Shown: positions 42,842 through 51,299 of the stretch, one piece after another
Position numbering within the stretch: position 1 is the first letter of the stretch
Layout: the number at the start of each line of letters is the position of its first letter
DNA from: Paractinoplanes maris
GTDB lineage: Bacteria; Actinomycetota; Actinomycetes; Mycobacteriales; Micromonosporaceae
DNA: 64,000 bases
Assembly: GCF_023544465.1 (NCBI RefSeq)
Contig: NZ_JALPVL010000003.1
Span: 372,001-436,000, forward strand
Direction: 5' to 3'
The notes under the pieces: model-generated
Told to the model about the DNA's origin: nothing
Databases searched by the model: none
Seen by the model: only the letters and a program-made list of their open reading frames with translations
Made by a program: the position numbers and the translations under genes

Positions 42842-43510
42842 CCCGGCGGTCACTTGTGCGAGGCGGCGGATCTCGCTCCCCTGTTCGACGGCCATCTCGT
42901 TGGCGACCTCGCGCAGCTTCTCGTCGCTGCCGCCCTTGAGCACATCACCCGCCATGAGCTGGGCGCCGCGGTGGTGGGCGGTCATCATCGTGGCGAACCG
43001 GGTGTCGAACGCGGCGCCGGTGGCCGCCTCGAGCGCGGCCAGGTCGGCGTCGGTCTGCATGCCCGGCATCGATCCGTGGTCGTGCGTGGGGTCGCTCTCG
43101 GGCTGACCGCGCTCCTTCAACCACGTACGGAAGAAGTTGATCTCGAAGGGCTGGGCGGCGCTGATCCGCTCGGCCAGAGCCGTGAGGCGCTTGTTGGCGG
43201 CCCGCGACGGCGCGAGATCGGCCATTTCGATCGCCTGCCGGTGGTGAACGATCATCATCTGTACGAAGGCGGTGTCGATGCCGTTGAAGGTCGACCCGTC
43301 GGGCGCCCGGACCCGGTCGGAGCCGGTCACGACGGCCTCGTCGCCGGGGCCACCGGGCAGCACCACACGCTGCGGCGGAGCGGCGCTGACGCTCGGCCGG
43401 GGCGCCGCGGCCGAGCCGTCGGAGCCCATCCGGGCCGCGACCCCCACGGTCACGGCTCCGGCCAGGATGACCACGGCCGCCACGAGCGTCGATGTCCTGA
43501 CCCGACCCAC
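42839..43510 (-). CDS. DUF305 family membrane-anchored protein
   Basis: 223 residues. N-terminal membrane anchor (residues 5-28) and a Pro/Ala linker, then the DUF305 domain with the two hallmark His pairs: VQMMIVHHRQAIEMADLA and FATMMTAHHRGAQLMAGDVL, plus a His/Met-rich stretch THDHGSMPGMQ. The His/Met arrangement suggests metal binding (copper or silver) on the outer face. AGGAGG lies 4 nt before the GTG at 43510. An alternative GTG at 43534 is upstream of that Shine-Dalgarno and rejected. Its stop is part of the promoter of the next gene. Confidence 0.88.
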   Translation of the reverse strand: MGRVRTSTLVAAVVILAGAVTVGVAARMGSDGSAAAPRPSVSAAPPQRVVLPGGPGDEAVVTGSDRVRAPDGSTFNGIDTAFVQMMIVHHRQAIEMADLAPSRAANKRLTALAERISAAQPFEINFFRTWLKERGQPESDPTHDHGSMPGMQTDADLAALEAATGAAFDTRFATMMTAHHRGAQLMAGDVLKGGSDEKLREVANEMAVEQGSEIRRLAQVTAG

Positions 43511-43597
43511 CGAGCCTCCTATATCGATCACCAAAGATGTTTGCTCATCTGCTTCCGGCCACTACTGTAACGACAAAGGTGAATACACAAAGCCATT

Positions 43598-43633
43598 ACG
43601 CACCCTGCGCCGCTACCTCGCCGCAGGGTGCGT
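43598..43633 (+). promoter_or_regulatory. 12-bp leader hairpin before the LVIVD gene
   Basis: ACGCACCCTGCG, 12-nt loop, CGCAGGGTGCGT: perfect stem ending 4 nt before the GGAGGAG Shine-Dalgarno (43638-43644). Confidence 0.6.
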
Positions 43634-43648
43634 CCAGGGAGGAGACCC

Positions 43649-45082
43649 ATGAAGCACACTGCCCCACGAGGGCGGATGCTCAAGCGCCTGGCCGCCGTCA
43701 GTGCCTTCGCACTGATCGCCGGCCTGCTGACAGCTCCGGGGAGCAGCGCGGCGCAGACACCCGTCGACGGCAACACGATACCGGGGGTTGACGAGATCGT
43801 CAGCAGCCCGAACCTCAAGCAGGTCGCGCACCTCGACAAGTCGGGCCCGCTGACCGCCACGAACACGGACTGGGCGTTCCAGGGCCAGTACGCCTACGGC
43901 GGCAACTACAACGGGTTCTACGTCTACGACATCAAGAACCCCAAGGCGCCCACGGTCGCGGCCCAGGTGCTCTGCCCGGGATCGCAGAACGACATCTCGG
44001 TGACCGGCAACCTGCTCTTCCTCGGCACCGACTCGCAGCGGACGAACGACACCTGTGACAACGTGGCGTCGACGACCGCGGCGCCGGGCGACCGCTGGGA
44101 AGGCATCAAGATCTTCGACATCAGCAACCCGCTGACGCCGAAATACCTGAAGTCCGTCAAGACCGACTGCGGCTCGCACACCCAGACGCTGGTGCCCGGC
44201 AAACGCGGCGAGAAGAACGTCTACCTGTACGTCTCGTCGTACAACCTGGCCGGCGCCGACCTGCCCAACTGCGCGCTGCCGCACGACAAGATCTCGATCG
44301 TCAAGGTGCCGCTGCGCGACCCCACGGCCGCGGCCGTGGTCGCGACACCGGTCGTCTTCGCCGACGGCGGCTTCCCTGGCAGCGAGACCGGGAGCGCGAC
44401 GACGGGCTGCCACGACATCACCGTGTACGCCGCCAAGGACCTCGCGGCCGGCGCCTGCATGGGTGACGGCGTGCTGTTCGACATCTCCAACCGCACCCAG
44501 CCGCGGGTCATCAACACGGTCCGCGACGAGGTGAACTTCGCGTTCTGGCACTCGGCCACGTTCAACAACAGCGGTTCCAAGGTCGTCTTCACCGACGAGC
44601 TCGGCGGCGGCGGCGCGGCCACCTGCAACGCGGCCGTCGGCCCCAACCGGGGCGCCGACGCCATCTACGACATCGTCGGCCACGGCAACAAGCGCAAGCT
44701 GGTGTTCCGCAGCTACTTCAAGATCCCGCGCTACAACGCCGACACCGAGGTGTGCGTGGCCCACAACGGCTCGCTGATCCCGGTGCCCGGCCGCGACATC
44801 ATGGTCCAGGCCTGGTATCTGGGTGGCATCTCGGTCTGGGACTTCACCGACTCCCGCCGGCCCAAGGAGATCGCCTACTGGGAGCGTGGCCCGCTGTCGC
44901 TCGACACGCTGACCGGCGGTGGTTCCTGGTCCGCGTACTGGTACAACGGCTTCATCTACTCCAACGACATCACCAAGGGCGTCGACGTGCTCGAGCTCAA
45001 GGACGTGCGCACGGCAATCGCCAAGTACTTCCGCGCCGATGTCTTCAACGCCCAGACCCAGGACAACTTCCTGCGCTGGTAA
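43649..45082 (+). CDS. LVIVD-repeat secreted protein
   Basis: 477-residue exported protein. Signal peptide about residues 1-35 (LAAVSAFALIAGLLTAPGSS), then beta-propeller-like LVIVD repeats: YVYDIKNPKAPTVAAQV, IKIFDISNPLTPKYLKSV, LFDISNRTQPRVINTV and ISVWDFTDSRRPKEIAYW. These extracellular proteins are thought to bind the surface or partners. It has seven cysteines and no catalytic motif that I recognise. GGAGGAG lies 4 nt before the ATG. It is divergent from the DUF305 gene, and the 138-bp spacer holds a 12-bp leader hairpin. Confidence 0.88.
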   Translation: MKHTAPRGRMLKRLAAVSAFALIAGLLTAPGSSAAQTPVDGNTIPGVDEIVSSPNLKQVAHLDKSGPLTATNTDWAFQGQYAYGGNYNGFYVYDIKNPKAPTVAAQVLCPGSQNDISVTGNLLFLGTDSQRTNDTCDNVASTTAAPGDRWEGIKIFDISNPLTPKYLKSVKTDCGSHTQTLVPGKRGEKNVYLYVSSYNLAGADLPNCALPHDKISIVKVPLRDPTAAAVVATPVVFADGGFPGSETGSATTGCHDITVYAAKDLAAGACMGDGVLFDISNRTQPRVINTVRDEVNFAFWHSATFNNSGSKVVFTDELGGGGAATCNAAVGPNRGADAIYDIVGHGNKRKLVFRSYFKIPRYNADTEVCVAHNGSLIPVPGRDIMVQAWYLGGISVWDFTDSRRPKEIAYWERGPLSLDTLTGGGSWSAYWYNGFIYSNDITKGVDVLELKDVRTAIAKYFRADVFNAQTQDNFLRW

Positions 45083-45091
45083 CCGGTGACC

Positions 45092-45126
45092 GGTGCCCGT
45101 CCTGACCGAGAGGCAGGGCGGGCACC
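45092..45126 (+). terminator. Hairpin terminator after the LVIVD gene
   Basis: GGTGCCCGTCCTG / CAGGGCGGGCACC with one G-U pair and a 9-nt loop, 9 nt after the stop. Only a weak T tail (GTCTCGTTT). Confidence 0.6.
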
Positions 45127-45166
45127 GTCTCGTTTGCAGACGGCTGCAGGCCGGGGGCAAGCGGAA

Positions 45167-45187
45167 CGCAAGTGGGTCGCAAGTGGG
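45167..45187 (+). promoter_or_regulatory. Direct repeat CGCAAGTGGG x2, candidate operator
   Basis: CGCAAGTGGG occurs at 45167-45176 and 45178-45187, one helical turn apart, upstream of the MMPL leader hairpin. It may be a regulator-binding site. Confidence 0.45.
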
Positions 45188-45198
45188 ATGGGTGAGGG

Positions 45199-45224
45199 TC
45201 TCCTCCGAAGAACTACGGAGGAGA
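45199..45224 (+). promoter_or_regulatory. Hairpin sequestering the MMPL Shine-Dalgarno
   Basis: TCTCCTCCG, 8-nt loop AAGAACTA, CGGAGGAGA. The right arm is the Shine-Dalgarno itself (GGAGGAG), 8 nt before the ATG at 45232. When folded, it would block ribosome binding. Confidence 0.65.
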
Positions 45225-45231
45225 GAAACTG

Positions 45232-47406
45232 ATGTCTCGCTTGCTCGGGCGGCTCGGAGGAGCCGCCGCCGCGCGTCCCTGGCGCACGATCGGGGCCTGG
45301 GTGGTCGTGCTGGTCGCGGTGGCCGGGCTGTCCGTCGCCTTCGGTGGGTCGCCGCGCGACGACTACAACGTTCCGGGCACACCGTCGCAGGCCGGGACCG
45401 AGTTCCTGCGGCAGCGCGTCCCGCAGATGTCGGGCACCGGCGCTCGCGTCGTCGTGCACTCGGATCGGCCGCTCGACCCGGCGACGCTCGACGACCTGCG
45501 GGCCCGGCTGGCCCGTGTCGAGGGAGCGGCCGTCGTCGACCCGGCCCGGATGTCGGCCGACGGTGACACGGCGCTGATCGGCGTGCGGTACAGCATTCCG
45601 GTCACCGACTTCGCGGGCACCGAAGGCATCGACGCGCTGCGCTCCGCGGCGGCGCCGCTGGTCCGCTCGGGGCTTCAGGTCGAGCTCGGGGGGCAGGTCG
45701 CCGAGAACGTCCAGGCCCCCAGCGGTACGGCGGAGCTGGCCGGCATCGTGGCGGCGCTGGCGATCCTGGCCTTCGCGCTCGGCTCCGTGGTGGCGGCGGG
45801 CCTGCCGATCGCGGTGGCCATCGCCGGGCTGGCCGGCAGCGCGGCGCTGATCGCCCTGCTGGAGCGAGTCACCGACGTCAGCTCCATCGCCCCGACGATC
45901 GCCACGATGGTCGGGCTCGGGGTGGGCATCGACTACGCGTTGCTGCTCGTCGCCCGGCACGTCGAAGGGCTCCGGGCCGGGCTGTCCCCGCGGGCGGCAG
46001 CCGCGGCGGCCAACGCCACGGCCGGGGTGTCGGTGGTGGTCGCCGGGCTCACGGTGCTCGTCTCGCTGTTCGGCCTGAAGTTGTCGACGCTGCCGACGTA
46101 CTCGTCGTTCGGCTACGCCACGTTCTTCGCCGTCACGGCCGTCATGGCCGCGGCGCTCACGCTGGTCCCGGCGCTGTGCGGCCTGGCCGGGCAGCGCGTG
46201 CTGCCCCGCCGCATCCGTCGCGGAGCGGAGATCCGGGCCGCTCTCCCGGCTCCGGTGAGTTCGGCGGCGGCCCGGCCCGGTTCGGCGGCTCCCGACGCCC
46301 CGGTGCGGGCTCGGCCCACGTTCACCGCGCGCTGGGCGGCGGCCGTGTGCCGGCGGCCGGGGATCGCCGCGGTCGCTTCGCTGATTCTGCTGGCGGTGCT
46401 GGCCGCGCCGATGCTGGGCATGCGCACCTGGCCGCAGGACGCGGGCAGCATGCCGGAGTCGCACACCACCCGTCAGGCCTACGACCTGGTGGCGGCGGAG
46501 TTCGGTGCGGGGGCGAACGGGCCACTGGTCCTCGCCGTCGACCTGGCCGAGGCGCCGGACCTGGGCGCGCTGTCGGCATCCCTGCGCGAGCAGCCCGGCA
46601 TCGCCTCGGTGGCCCCGCCGCTGGTGGAGAACGGCGCGGCCGTCATCGTGGTCGAGCCGTCGACCGGGCCGCAGGACGAGGCCACCACCGAGCTGCTGCA
46701 CCGCCTCCGGGCCGATGTGCTGCCCGACGGCGTGCTGGTGACCGGTCTGGTGGCGGTCTTCGCCGACGTGTCCGACCGGCTGGCCGAGCGGCTGTGGATC
46801 GTGGTCGTGTTCGTGGTGGCGGTGTCGCTCGTGCTGCTGACCGTTCTCTTCCGGGCGCCGGTGGTGGCGGTCAAGGCGGCGGCCCTGAATCTGCTGTCGG
46901 TCGGGGCGGCGTACGGGGTCCTGACCTCGATCTTCCAGAACGACACCACGGCCCGGCTGGTGGGGCTGCCGCATGCCGTGCCGGTGTCGAGCTGGGTGCC
47001 GGTGCTGCTGTTCACGGTCCTGTTCGGGCTGTCGATGGACTACGAGGTGTTCCTGCTGTCCCGGGTGCGTGAGGACTGGCTGCGCACCGGTGACGCCCGG
47101 GGCAGCGTCATCCGCGGGATGGCCGCGAGCGGGCGGGTGATCAGCTGCGCGGCGGCCATCATGGTCGCGGTGTTCACCGGTTTCGCGCTGGACCCGGACG
47201 TGACGGTCAAGATGCTCGGCCTCGGCATGGCCACCGCGGTCCTGATCGACGCCACGCTCATCCGGATGGTCCTGGTCCCGGCAACGATGACGCTGCTGGG
47301 CCGGGCCACCTGGTGGCTGCCGGGCTGGATGGACCGGTCCCTACCCCGCTTCGAGGTCGAAACTCGGCCCGTCAAGCCGGCACGCGAGCCCGAGCCGGTC
47401 GGCTGA
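45232..47406 (+). CDS. MMPL-family RND transporter
   Basis: 724-residue membrane exporter with two MMPL halves. The first has VAAGLPIAVAIAGLAG, VGLGVGIDYALLLVARHVEG, and the second VVFVVAVSLVLLTVLFRAP, LLFTVLFGLSMDYEVFLLSRVREDW and FALDPDVTVKMLGLGMATAV. The Gly/Asp/Tyr motifs GIDYALL and SMDYEVFL are the proton-relay motifs. It exports lipids or drugs in other actinomycetes. Its upstream hairpin covers the Shine-Dalgarno, and a direct repeat lies before it. Confidence 0.93.
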   Translation: MSRLLGRLGGAAAARPWRTIGAWVVVLVAVAGLSVAFGGSPRDDYNVPGTPSQAGTEFLRQRVPQMSGTGARVVVHSDRPLDPATLDDLRARLARVEGAAVVDPARMSADGDTALIGVRYSIPVTDFAGTEGIDALRSAAAPLVRSGLQVELGGQVAENVQAPSGTAELAGIVAALAILAFALGSVVAAGLPIAVAIAGLAGSAALIALLERVTDVSSIAPTIATMVGLGVGIDYALLLVARHVEGLRAGLSPRAAAAAANATAGVSVVVAGLTVLVSLFGLKLSTLPTYSSFGYATFFAVTAVMAAALTLVPALCGLAGQRVLPRRIRRGAEIRAALPAPVSSAAARPGSAAPDAPVRARPTFTARWAAAVCRRPGIAAVASLILLAVLAAPMLGMRTWPQDAGSMPESHTTRQAYDLVAAEFGAGANGPLVLAVDLAEAPDLGALSASLREQPGIASVAPPLVENGAAVIVVEPSTGPQDEATTELLHRLRADVLPDGVLVTGLVAVFADVSDRLAERLWIVVVFVVAVSLVLLTVLFRAPVVAVKAAALNLLSVGAAYGVLTSIFQNDTTARLVGLPHAVPVSSWVPVLLFTVLFGLSMDYEVFLLSRVREDWLRTGDARGSVIRGMAASGRVISCAAAIMVAVFTGFALDPDVTVKMLGLGMATAVLIDATLIRMVLVPATMTLLGRATWWLPGWMDRSLPRFEVETRPVKPAREPEPVG

Positions 47407-47415
47407 CGCGTGCGG

Positions 47416-47775
47416 TCAGATCGGCTGCCGGGGGCCTTTACTCAGGTCGATCACGCACAACGAATTGCCGAACGGGTCCTCGAGGACCGCGCACCTGCCG
47501 ATCGCCACGTCGAACGGTGACGTGCGGACGACGCAGCCGCCGCGCTCGTAGGCCGCGACCGCGGCGGCGACGTCGTCGACCAGGAAGTAGACGTTCAGGT
47601 CGGCCGGGAGGTCCATCGTGTGCAGAACGACCTCGGCATCCGTCTCGGGCAGGGCCATACCCACCGCCGACTCGTCGCGCCAGAGCGGCTGCAGCCCGAA
47701 AACCTTCGTGTAGAAGGCCTCCGCGGCCTCGAGCGCGTCGACCCGCACCATGACGCAGTCAATCTTGCGCAGCAT
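47416..47775 (-). CDS. VOC (glyoxalase-like) family protein
   Basis: 119 residues: MLRKIDCVMVRVDALEAAEA at the N-terminus and YFLVDDVAAAVAAYERGGC, ending with AVLEDPFGNSLCVIDLSKG. It is the single-domain VOC fold that binds a metal at a dimer interface. It converges with the MMPL gene and is divergent from a phosphotransferase gene, from which it is separated by only 29 bp. Reaction unknown. Confidence 0.85.
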   Translation of the reverse strand: MLRKIDCVMVRVDALEAAEAFYTKVFGLQPLWRDESAVGMALPETDAEVVLHTMDLPADLNVYFLVDDVAAAVAAYERGGCVVRTSPFDVAIGRCAVLEDPFGNSLCVIDLSKGPRQPI

Positions 47776-47781
47776 GAGCCG

Positions 47782-47787
47782 ACGGTA
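47782..47787 (-). promoter_or_regulatory. -10 hexamer TACCGT of the VOC gene (divergent pair)
   Basis: Minus-strand TACCGT lies 6 nt before the ATG at 47775. Only 4 bp separate it from the opposite promoter. Confidence 0.5.
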
Positions 47788-47791
47788 GCGG

Positions 47792-47797
47792 TAGCGT
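47792..47797 (+). promoter_or_regulatory. -10 hexamer TAGCGT of the phosphotransferase gene (divergent pair)
   Basis: TAGCGT ends 7 nt before the ATG at 47805. The -35 region of this promoter must lie inside the VOC gene. Confidence 0.5.
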
Positions 47798-47804
47798 CGC
47801 CGTC

Positions 47805-48578
47805 ATGGTGGATCATGAGATGTTGCAGGACAAGCCGCACCGGCTGGTGGTGCGCGTCGGCGACACCGTGCGACGGCCCCGGCAGCCCTGGTCGGCCGGC
47901 GTCCACGAGCTCCTGCTTCATCTCGAGAGCATCGGCTTCCGGCCGGCTCCCCGTTTCCTCGGCATCGACGAGCAGGGGCGAGAAATCCTGTCCTACGTCG
48001 ACGGGGAATCGGGTGCCGCCGGCTGGGCCAAGGTCGTCGAGGACGACGGGCTGATCGCCATGGCGCGGCTGCTCCGGGACTACCACGAGGCCGTCCGCGG
48101 ATTCCGGCCGACGCCCGGGGCGGGCTGGGCCGGCCGCACCGAGCCGCCCCGGGCCGACGAGGTGATCTGTCACGGCGACTTCGGGCCGTGGAATCTGGTC
48201 TGGCACGGCTCCCGGCCGGTGGGTGTTCTCGACTGGGACTACGCCTGGCCCGCGCGGCCGATCCAGGACGTGGCCTACGCCCTGGAGTACGTGGCGCCGT
48301 TCCGCGACGACGAGACCTGCGTGCGCTGGCTGGCCTTTCCGGAGCCACCGGATCGACGGCGCCGCCTGGAGCTGTTCGCCGAGGCGTACGGGTTGGGAAG
48401 CACCGACGGTCTGGTTGACGAGGTGATCGGGCAGCAGGAGGCTGTGTGGGAACGGGCTCGCCTGCTCGCCGGGCGGGGTCACCAGCCGCAGGCCGAGTGG
48501 CAGGCGACCGGCTTCCTCGACACCACCGCCGACCGCATCCGCTGGAGTCGCGCCCACCGGCACCTGTTCGAAGCGTGA
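47805..48578 (+). CDS. APH-type (aminoglycoside/choline kinase-like) phosphotransferase
   Basis: 257-residue kinase-fold protein. Brenner-type catalytic motif VICHGDFGPWNLVW (HGDxxxxN) and the metal motif VLDWDYAWPA, with APH-like VVEDDGLIAMARLLRDYHEAVRGF before them. This superfamily phosphorylates aminoglycosides, homoserine or small alcohols. The N-terminal Gly loop is short. It is divergent from the VOC gene with leaderless promoters on both strands. No resistance partner is nearby, so substrate is not assigned. Confidence 0.88.
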   Translation: MVDHEMLQDKPHRLVVRVGDTVRRPRQPWSAGVHELLLHLESIGFRPAPRFLGIDEQGREILSYVDGESGAAGWAKVVEDDGLIAMARLLRDYHEAVRGFRPTPGAGWAGRTEPPRADEVICHGDFGPWNLVWHGSRPVGVLDWDYAWPARPIQDVAYALEYVAPFRDDETCVRWLAFPEPPDRRRRLELFAEAYGLGSTDGLVDEVIGQQEAVWERARLLAGRGHQPQAEWQATGFLDTTADRIRWSRAHRHLFEA

Positions 48579-48660
48579 GCCTGGTCTCCCCGCCCGGTAA
48601 AGACGGCGTGCCCCGGGTAGTGGCGGGGGCGTAGCGAGAACGAGACAACGGAGGTGCGAG

Positions 48661-48828
48661 ATGTCGGATCTGAACAAGGACGCCGAGGCCAAGCTCGACG
48701 AGATCGCCAAGGAGCGCGTCGAGGAGCTTCCGGGCGAGACCGCGCTCGGCCACCGCGACCCTCAGGCCGGCGGCGAAGGCGAGCCGCAGGACTGGAAGGG
48801 CAACAGCGAGGTCAAGCTCCCCGAGTGA
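48661..48828 (+). CDS. Small hydrophilic protein, 55 aa
   Basis: Short protein rich in Glu, Lys and Gly: KDAEAKLDEIAKERVEELPG, then an ALGHRDPQ and QDWKGNSEVKLPE tail. A clear GGAGG lies 7 nt before the ATG and codon usage is typical, so it is likely real. Similar small acidic proteins occur as stress-related or unstructured proteins. No family recognised. Confidence 0.7.
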   Translation: MSDLNKDAEAKLDEIAKERVEELPGETALGHRDPQAGGEGEPQDWKGNSEVKLPE

Positions 48829-48877
48829 GTGACGCCACCGTGGGAGCCGCCCTTTCGAGCGGCCCCCACGGTCTTGG

Positions 48878-51043
48878 CTACCGGCTGAACGACGAGCTCA
48901 GAGCCGTGTCGGACGAGCCCCCGACCTGAATGCCGTACCGGCCGGGCGCGGTCTTCCAGCGGCCGTCCCAATACTGCAGCAGGTGCAGGTCGGCCAGATC
49001 GGCCCGCGACAAGGTGAGATCGACCGTGCGGCTCTGCCCCGGCGCGAGCGTCACCCGCTGGAAGCCGACCAGCCGCTTCGACGGCTCCCCGGTCGAAGCC
49101 GGCAGCGTCGCGTAGGCCTGCGCCACCTCGGTCCCGGTGCGGCGGCCGGTGTTGGTCAGCCGGAAGGTAATCCGCACGTCACCGCGGGAGGACGACACCC
49201 GCAGAGCCGAATACCGGAACGACGTGTACGACAACCCGTGGCCGAAGGCGAAGAGCGGATCGATGCCCTCGCTCTCGTACCACCGGTAGCCCACTTTCAG
49301 GCCCTCGTTGTAGTCGACCTGCCGGATCCCGTCCACCACGACGCCCGGGTATTGCGCCGGGCTGCCCGCGGTCGGCGTGTCGGCCGGCGACTTCGGGAAC
49401 GTCATCGGCAGCTTGCCCGACGGGTTGGTGTCGCCGAACAGCAGCGAGGCGATGGCCGGCCCCATCTGCTCCCCCGCGTACCAGGTCTCCAGCACGGCCG
49501 GCACCTGTCCGAGCCACGGCATCTCGACCGCGCTTCCGGTCTGCAGGACCACGACCGTACGAGGGTTGGCCGCGGCCACGGCCGACACGAGGGCATCGCC
49601 GTTCCCCTGCAGACGCAGGTCGGTCAGGTCGGTGAACTCACCCATCCGCACGTACGCGAAAATGACCGCCACGTCGGCCGACGCCGCCGCGGTCGCCGCG
49701 GCCGTGACGTCGCTGCCGTTGTCGAAAGTGACCGTCGCCCCGTTGCGCGCGGCCCGCGTACGAATCCCGTCCTCGGGCGACACCAGGTCCTCACACGGCA
49801 GCGTGGTCGGGCTACCGAACCGCCAGGGCAGGCTGCACACCGAGTTGGCGCTGATGCCGTCGGTGGGCGTATTCGACGCCGTCGCACCGATCACCGCGAT
49901 CTCGTCGCCGTTACGCGGCTGGAGCGGCAGCACGCCGTTGTTCTTCAGCAGCACTGATCCCTGCTCGGCCGTGCTGCGCGCGATCGCCTTGTGGACGGGC
50001 GTCGAAGCGTCCTCCACCGGTGCCGCCGGCAGCGGGTGATCGAACAGGCCACCCCGGATGTACGACCGCACCACCCGGAACGCCGCGGCGTCGATCTGCC
50101 CACGCGTGATCAGGCCGGCCGCGAGCGCCTCGTCGAGACGCGCCGGGGTGAACCAGATCGGCCGGTTGAGCTCCTGGTCCAGCCCGTTGACGAGGCTGGG
50201 CGCGGTCGAGTGCACCGAGCCGAAGTCGCTCATCACATAACCGTCGAAGCCGATGTCGTCCTTGAGCACCTCGTTCAAGCGCTCGTTCTCACAGGCGTAC
50301 ACGTGGTTGATCTGGTTGTACGAGCACATGACGCTCTCCGGGTCGCCGCGGTCGACGGCGATCTCGAAGGGCAGGTCGTAGATCTGGCGCAGGGTGCGTT
50401 CGCTCGCGTTCGACGAGCTGGTCTGCCGATCCACCTCCTGCTCGTTGGCCACGTAGTGCTTGAGCGTGGCCAGGACCGGCTTCGTCCTGCTGCTCTGGAT
50501 GCCCCGCGTGCCGGCCGCCGCCATCAGGCCGGTGAGCAGCGGGTCCTCGCCGAGATACTCCGGGGTGCGGCCGGAGAGCGGTGTGCGCCCACTGGCCAGG
50601 CCCGGTGCGAGCAGCACGTTTTTGCCCTTGTCGAACGCCTCGGAGGCCTGCGCGGCACCCTTGGTGTAGGCCAGCGGCTCGTTGAAGGTCGCGGCGGTCG
50701 CGATGGTGGCCGGGAACGCGGTGACGCCTGGGGTGAAACGCACACCGTCCGGTCCGTCGGAGTACACGACGGCCGGCGTGCACGGCACCTGCGCCGGGTA
50801 GACGACGCCATCCGGCCACTCGGTCTGCTGAGGATTGTTGGCCGGCTGCTCGACCAGCCAGCGGTATCTCTGCTGCTGGGTACTGGCCGCCAGCAGCGCC
50901 CGGGCCCGCTGGTCGGGCGTCTTGCGCTGGTCCATCCAGGGGTAGGCCGCGCAGTCCGTCGCCGGGGCCGCTCGGACCGGGCCGACGGGGGCGACCGCGA
51001 TGGCGATCGGCGTCAGCAAGGCGAGGACGAGTGCCCGTTTCAT
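48878..51043 (-). CDS. Secreted GH3 beta-glycosidase
   Basis: 721 residues. Signal peptide (1-26), then the GH3 (alpha/beta)8 domain with YSDGPDGVRF, KHYVANEQEVDR, MCSYNQINHVYACEN and the nucleophile Asp in GYVMSDFGSVHS. The second domain has VLLKNNGVLPL and an Fn3-like C-terminus (RITFRLTNTGRRTGTEVAQAY). It has the features of a beta-glucosidase or related exo-hydrolase and is secreted. AAGGAGC precedes the ATG. It is preceded by a possible 15-residue leader peptide with ATGA overlap. Confidence 0.92.
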   Translation of the reverse strand: MKRALVLALLTPIAIAVAPVGPVRAAPATDCAAYPWMDQRKTPDQRARALLAASTQQQRYRWLVEQPANNPQQTEWPDGVVYPAQVPCTPAVVYSDGPDGVRFTPGVTAFPATIATAATFNEPLAYTKGAAQASEAFDKGKNVLLAPGLASGRTPLSGRTPEYLGEDPLLTGLMAAAGTRGIQSSRTKPVLATLKHYVANEQEVDRQTSSSNASERTLRQIYDLPFEIAVDRGDPESVMCSYNQINHVYACENERLNEVLKDDIGFDGYVMSDFGSVHSTAPSLVNGLDQELNRPIWFTPARLDEALAAGLITRGQIDAAAFRVVRSYIRGGLFDHPLPAAPVEDASTPVHKAIARSTAEQGSVLLKNNGVLPLQPRNGDEIAVIGATASNTPTDGISANSVCSLPWRFGSPTTLPCEDLVSPEDGIRTRAARNGATVTFDNGSDVTAAATAAASADVAVIFAYVRMGEFTDLTDLRLQGNGDALVSAVAAANPRTVVVLQTGSAVEMPWLGQVPAVLETWYAGEQMGPAIASLLFGDTNPSGKLPMTFPKSPADTPTAGSPAQYPGVVVDGIRQVDYNEGLKVGYRWYESEGIDPLFAFGHGLSYTSFRYSALRVSSSRGDVRITFRLTNTGRRTGTEVAQAYATLPASTGEPSKRLVGFQRVTLAPGQSRTVDLTLSRADLADLHLLQYWDGRWKTAPGRYGIQVGGSSDTALSSSFSR

Positions 51044-51087
51044 CGATGCTCCTTCCACGGCCGGCGGATGCTGTTGATACGTTTCAT
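51040..51087 (-). CDS. Possible leader peptide before the GH3 gene, 15 aa
   Basis: MKRINSIRRPWKEHR, starting after GAGGG and ending with a TGA that overlaps the GH3 ATG. It resembles a coupled upstream peptide. It could be chance, because the GH3 gene has its own AAGGAGC inside this peptide's codons. Confidence 0.35.
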   Translation of the reverse strand: MKRINSIRRPWKEHR

Positions 51088-51299
51088 ACGGAGCCCTCGT
51101 TTCGTTGAGGACGGCTGGTGCTCGGATCGGGTGTGCGGCATCGGGGCCGCCTGACTTGTTTCCATCGAGTGGCGAAGATGTTTCCGCCCCCCGGTCCACA
51201 TCCTGCGGGCGCGGTGACGGACGTCGCTAGGACGAGGTGCACGCGCACTAGCACAGAACACACTTGCGCATCGACCCTCGCGGATCCCAAGGTCAGAGG

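Noticed and set aside
40374..43570. Long plus-strand frames opposite the nitronate monooxygenase/thiolase operon
   Set aside because: Arg/Gly/His-rich shadow frames typical for GC-rich DNA. The minus strand carries clear motifs.
48579..48660. Small RNA gene before the 55-residue protein
   Set aside because: No promoter-terminator pair can be seen, and the stretch is just the leader of the small gene.
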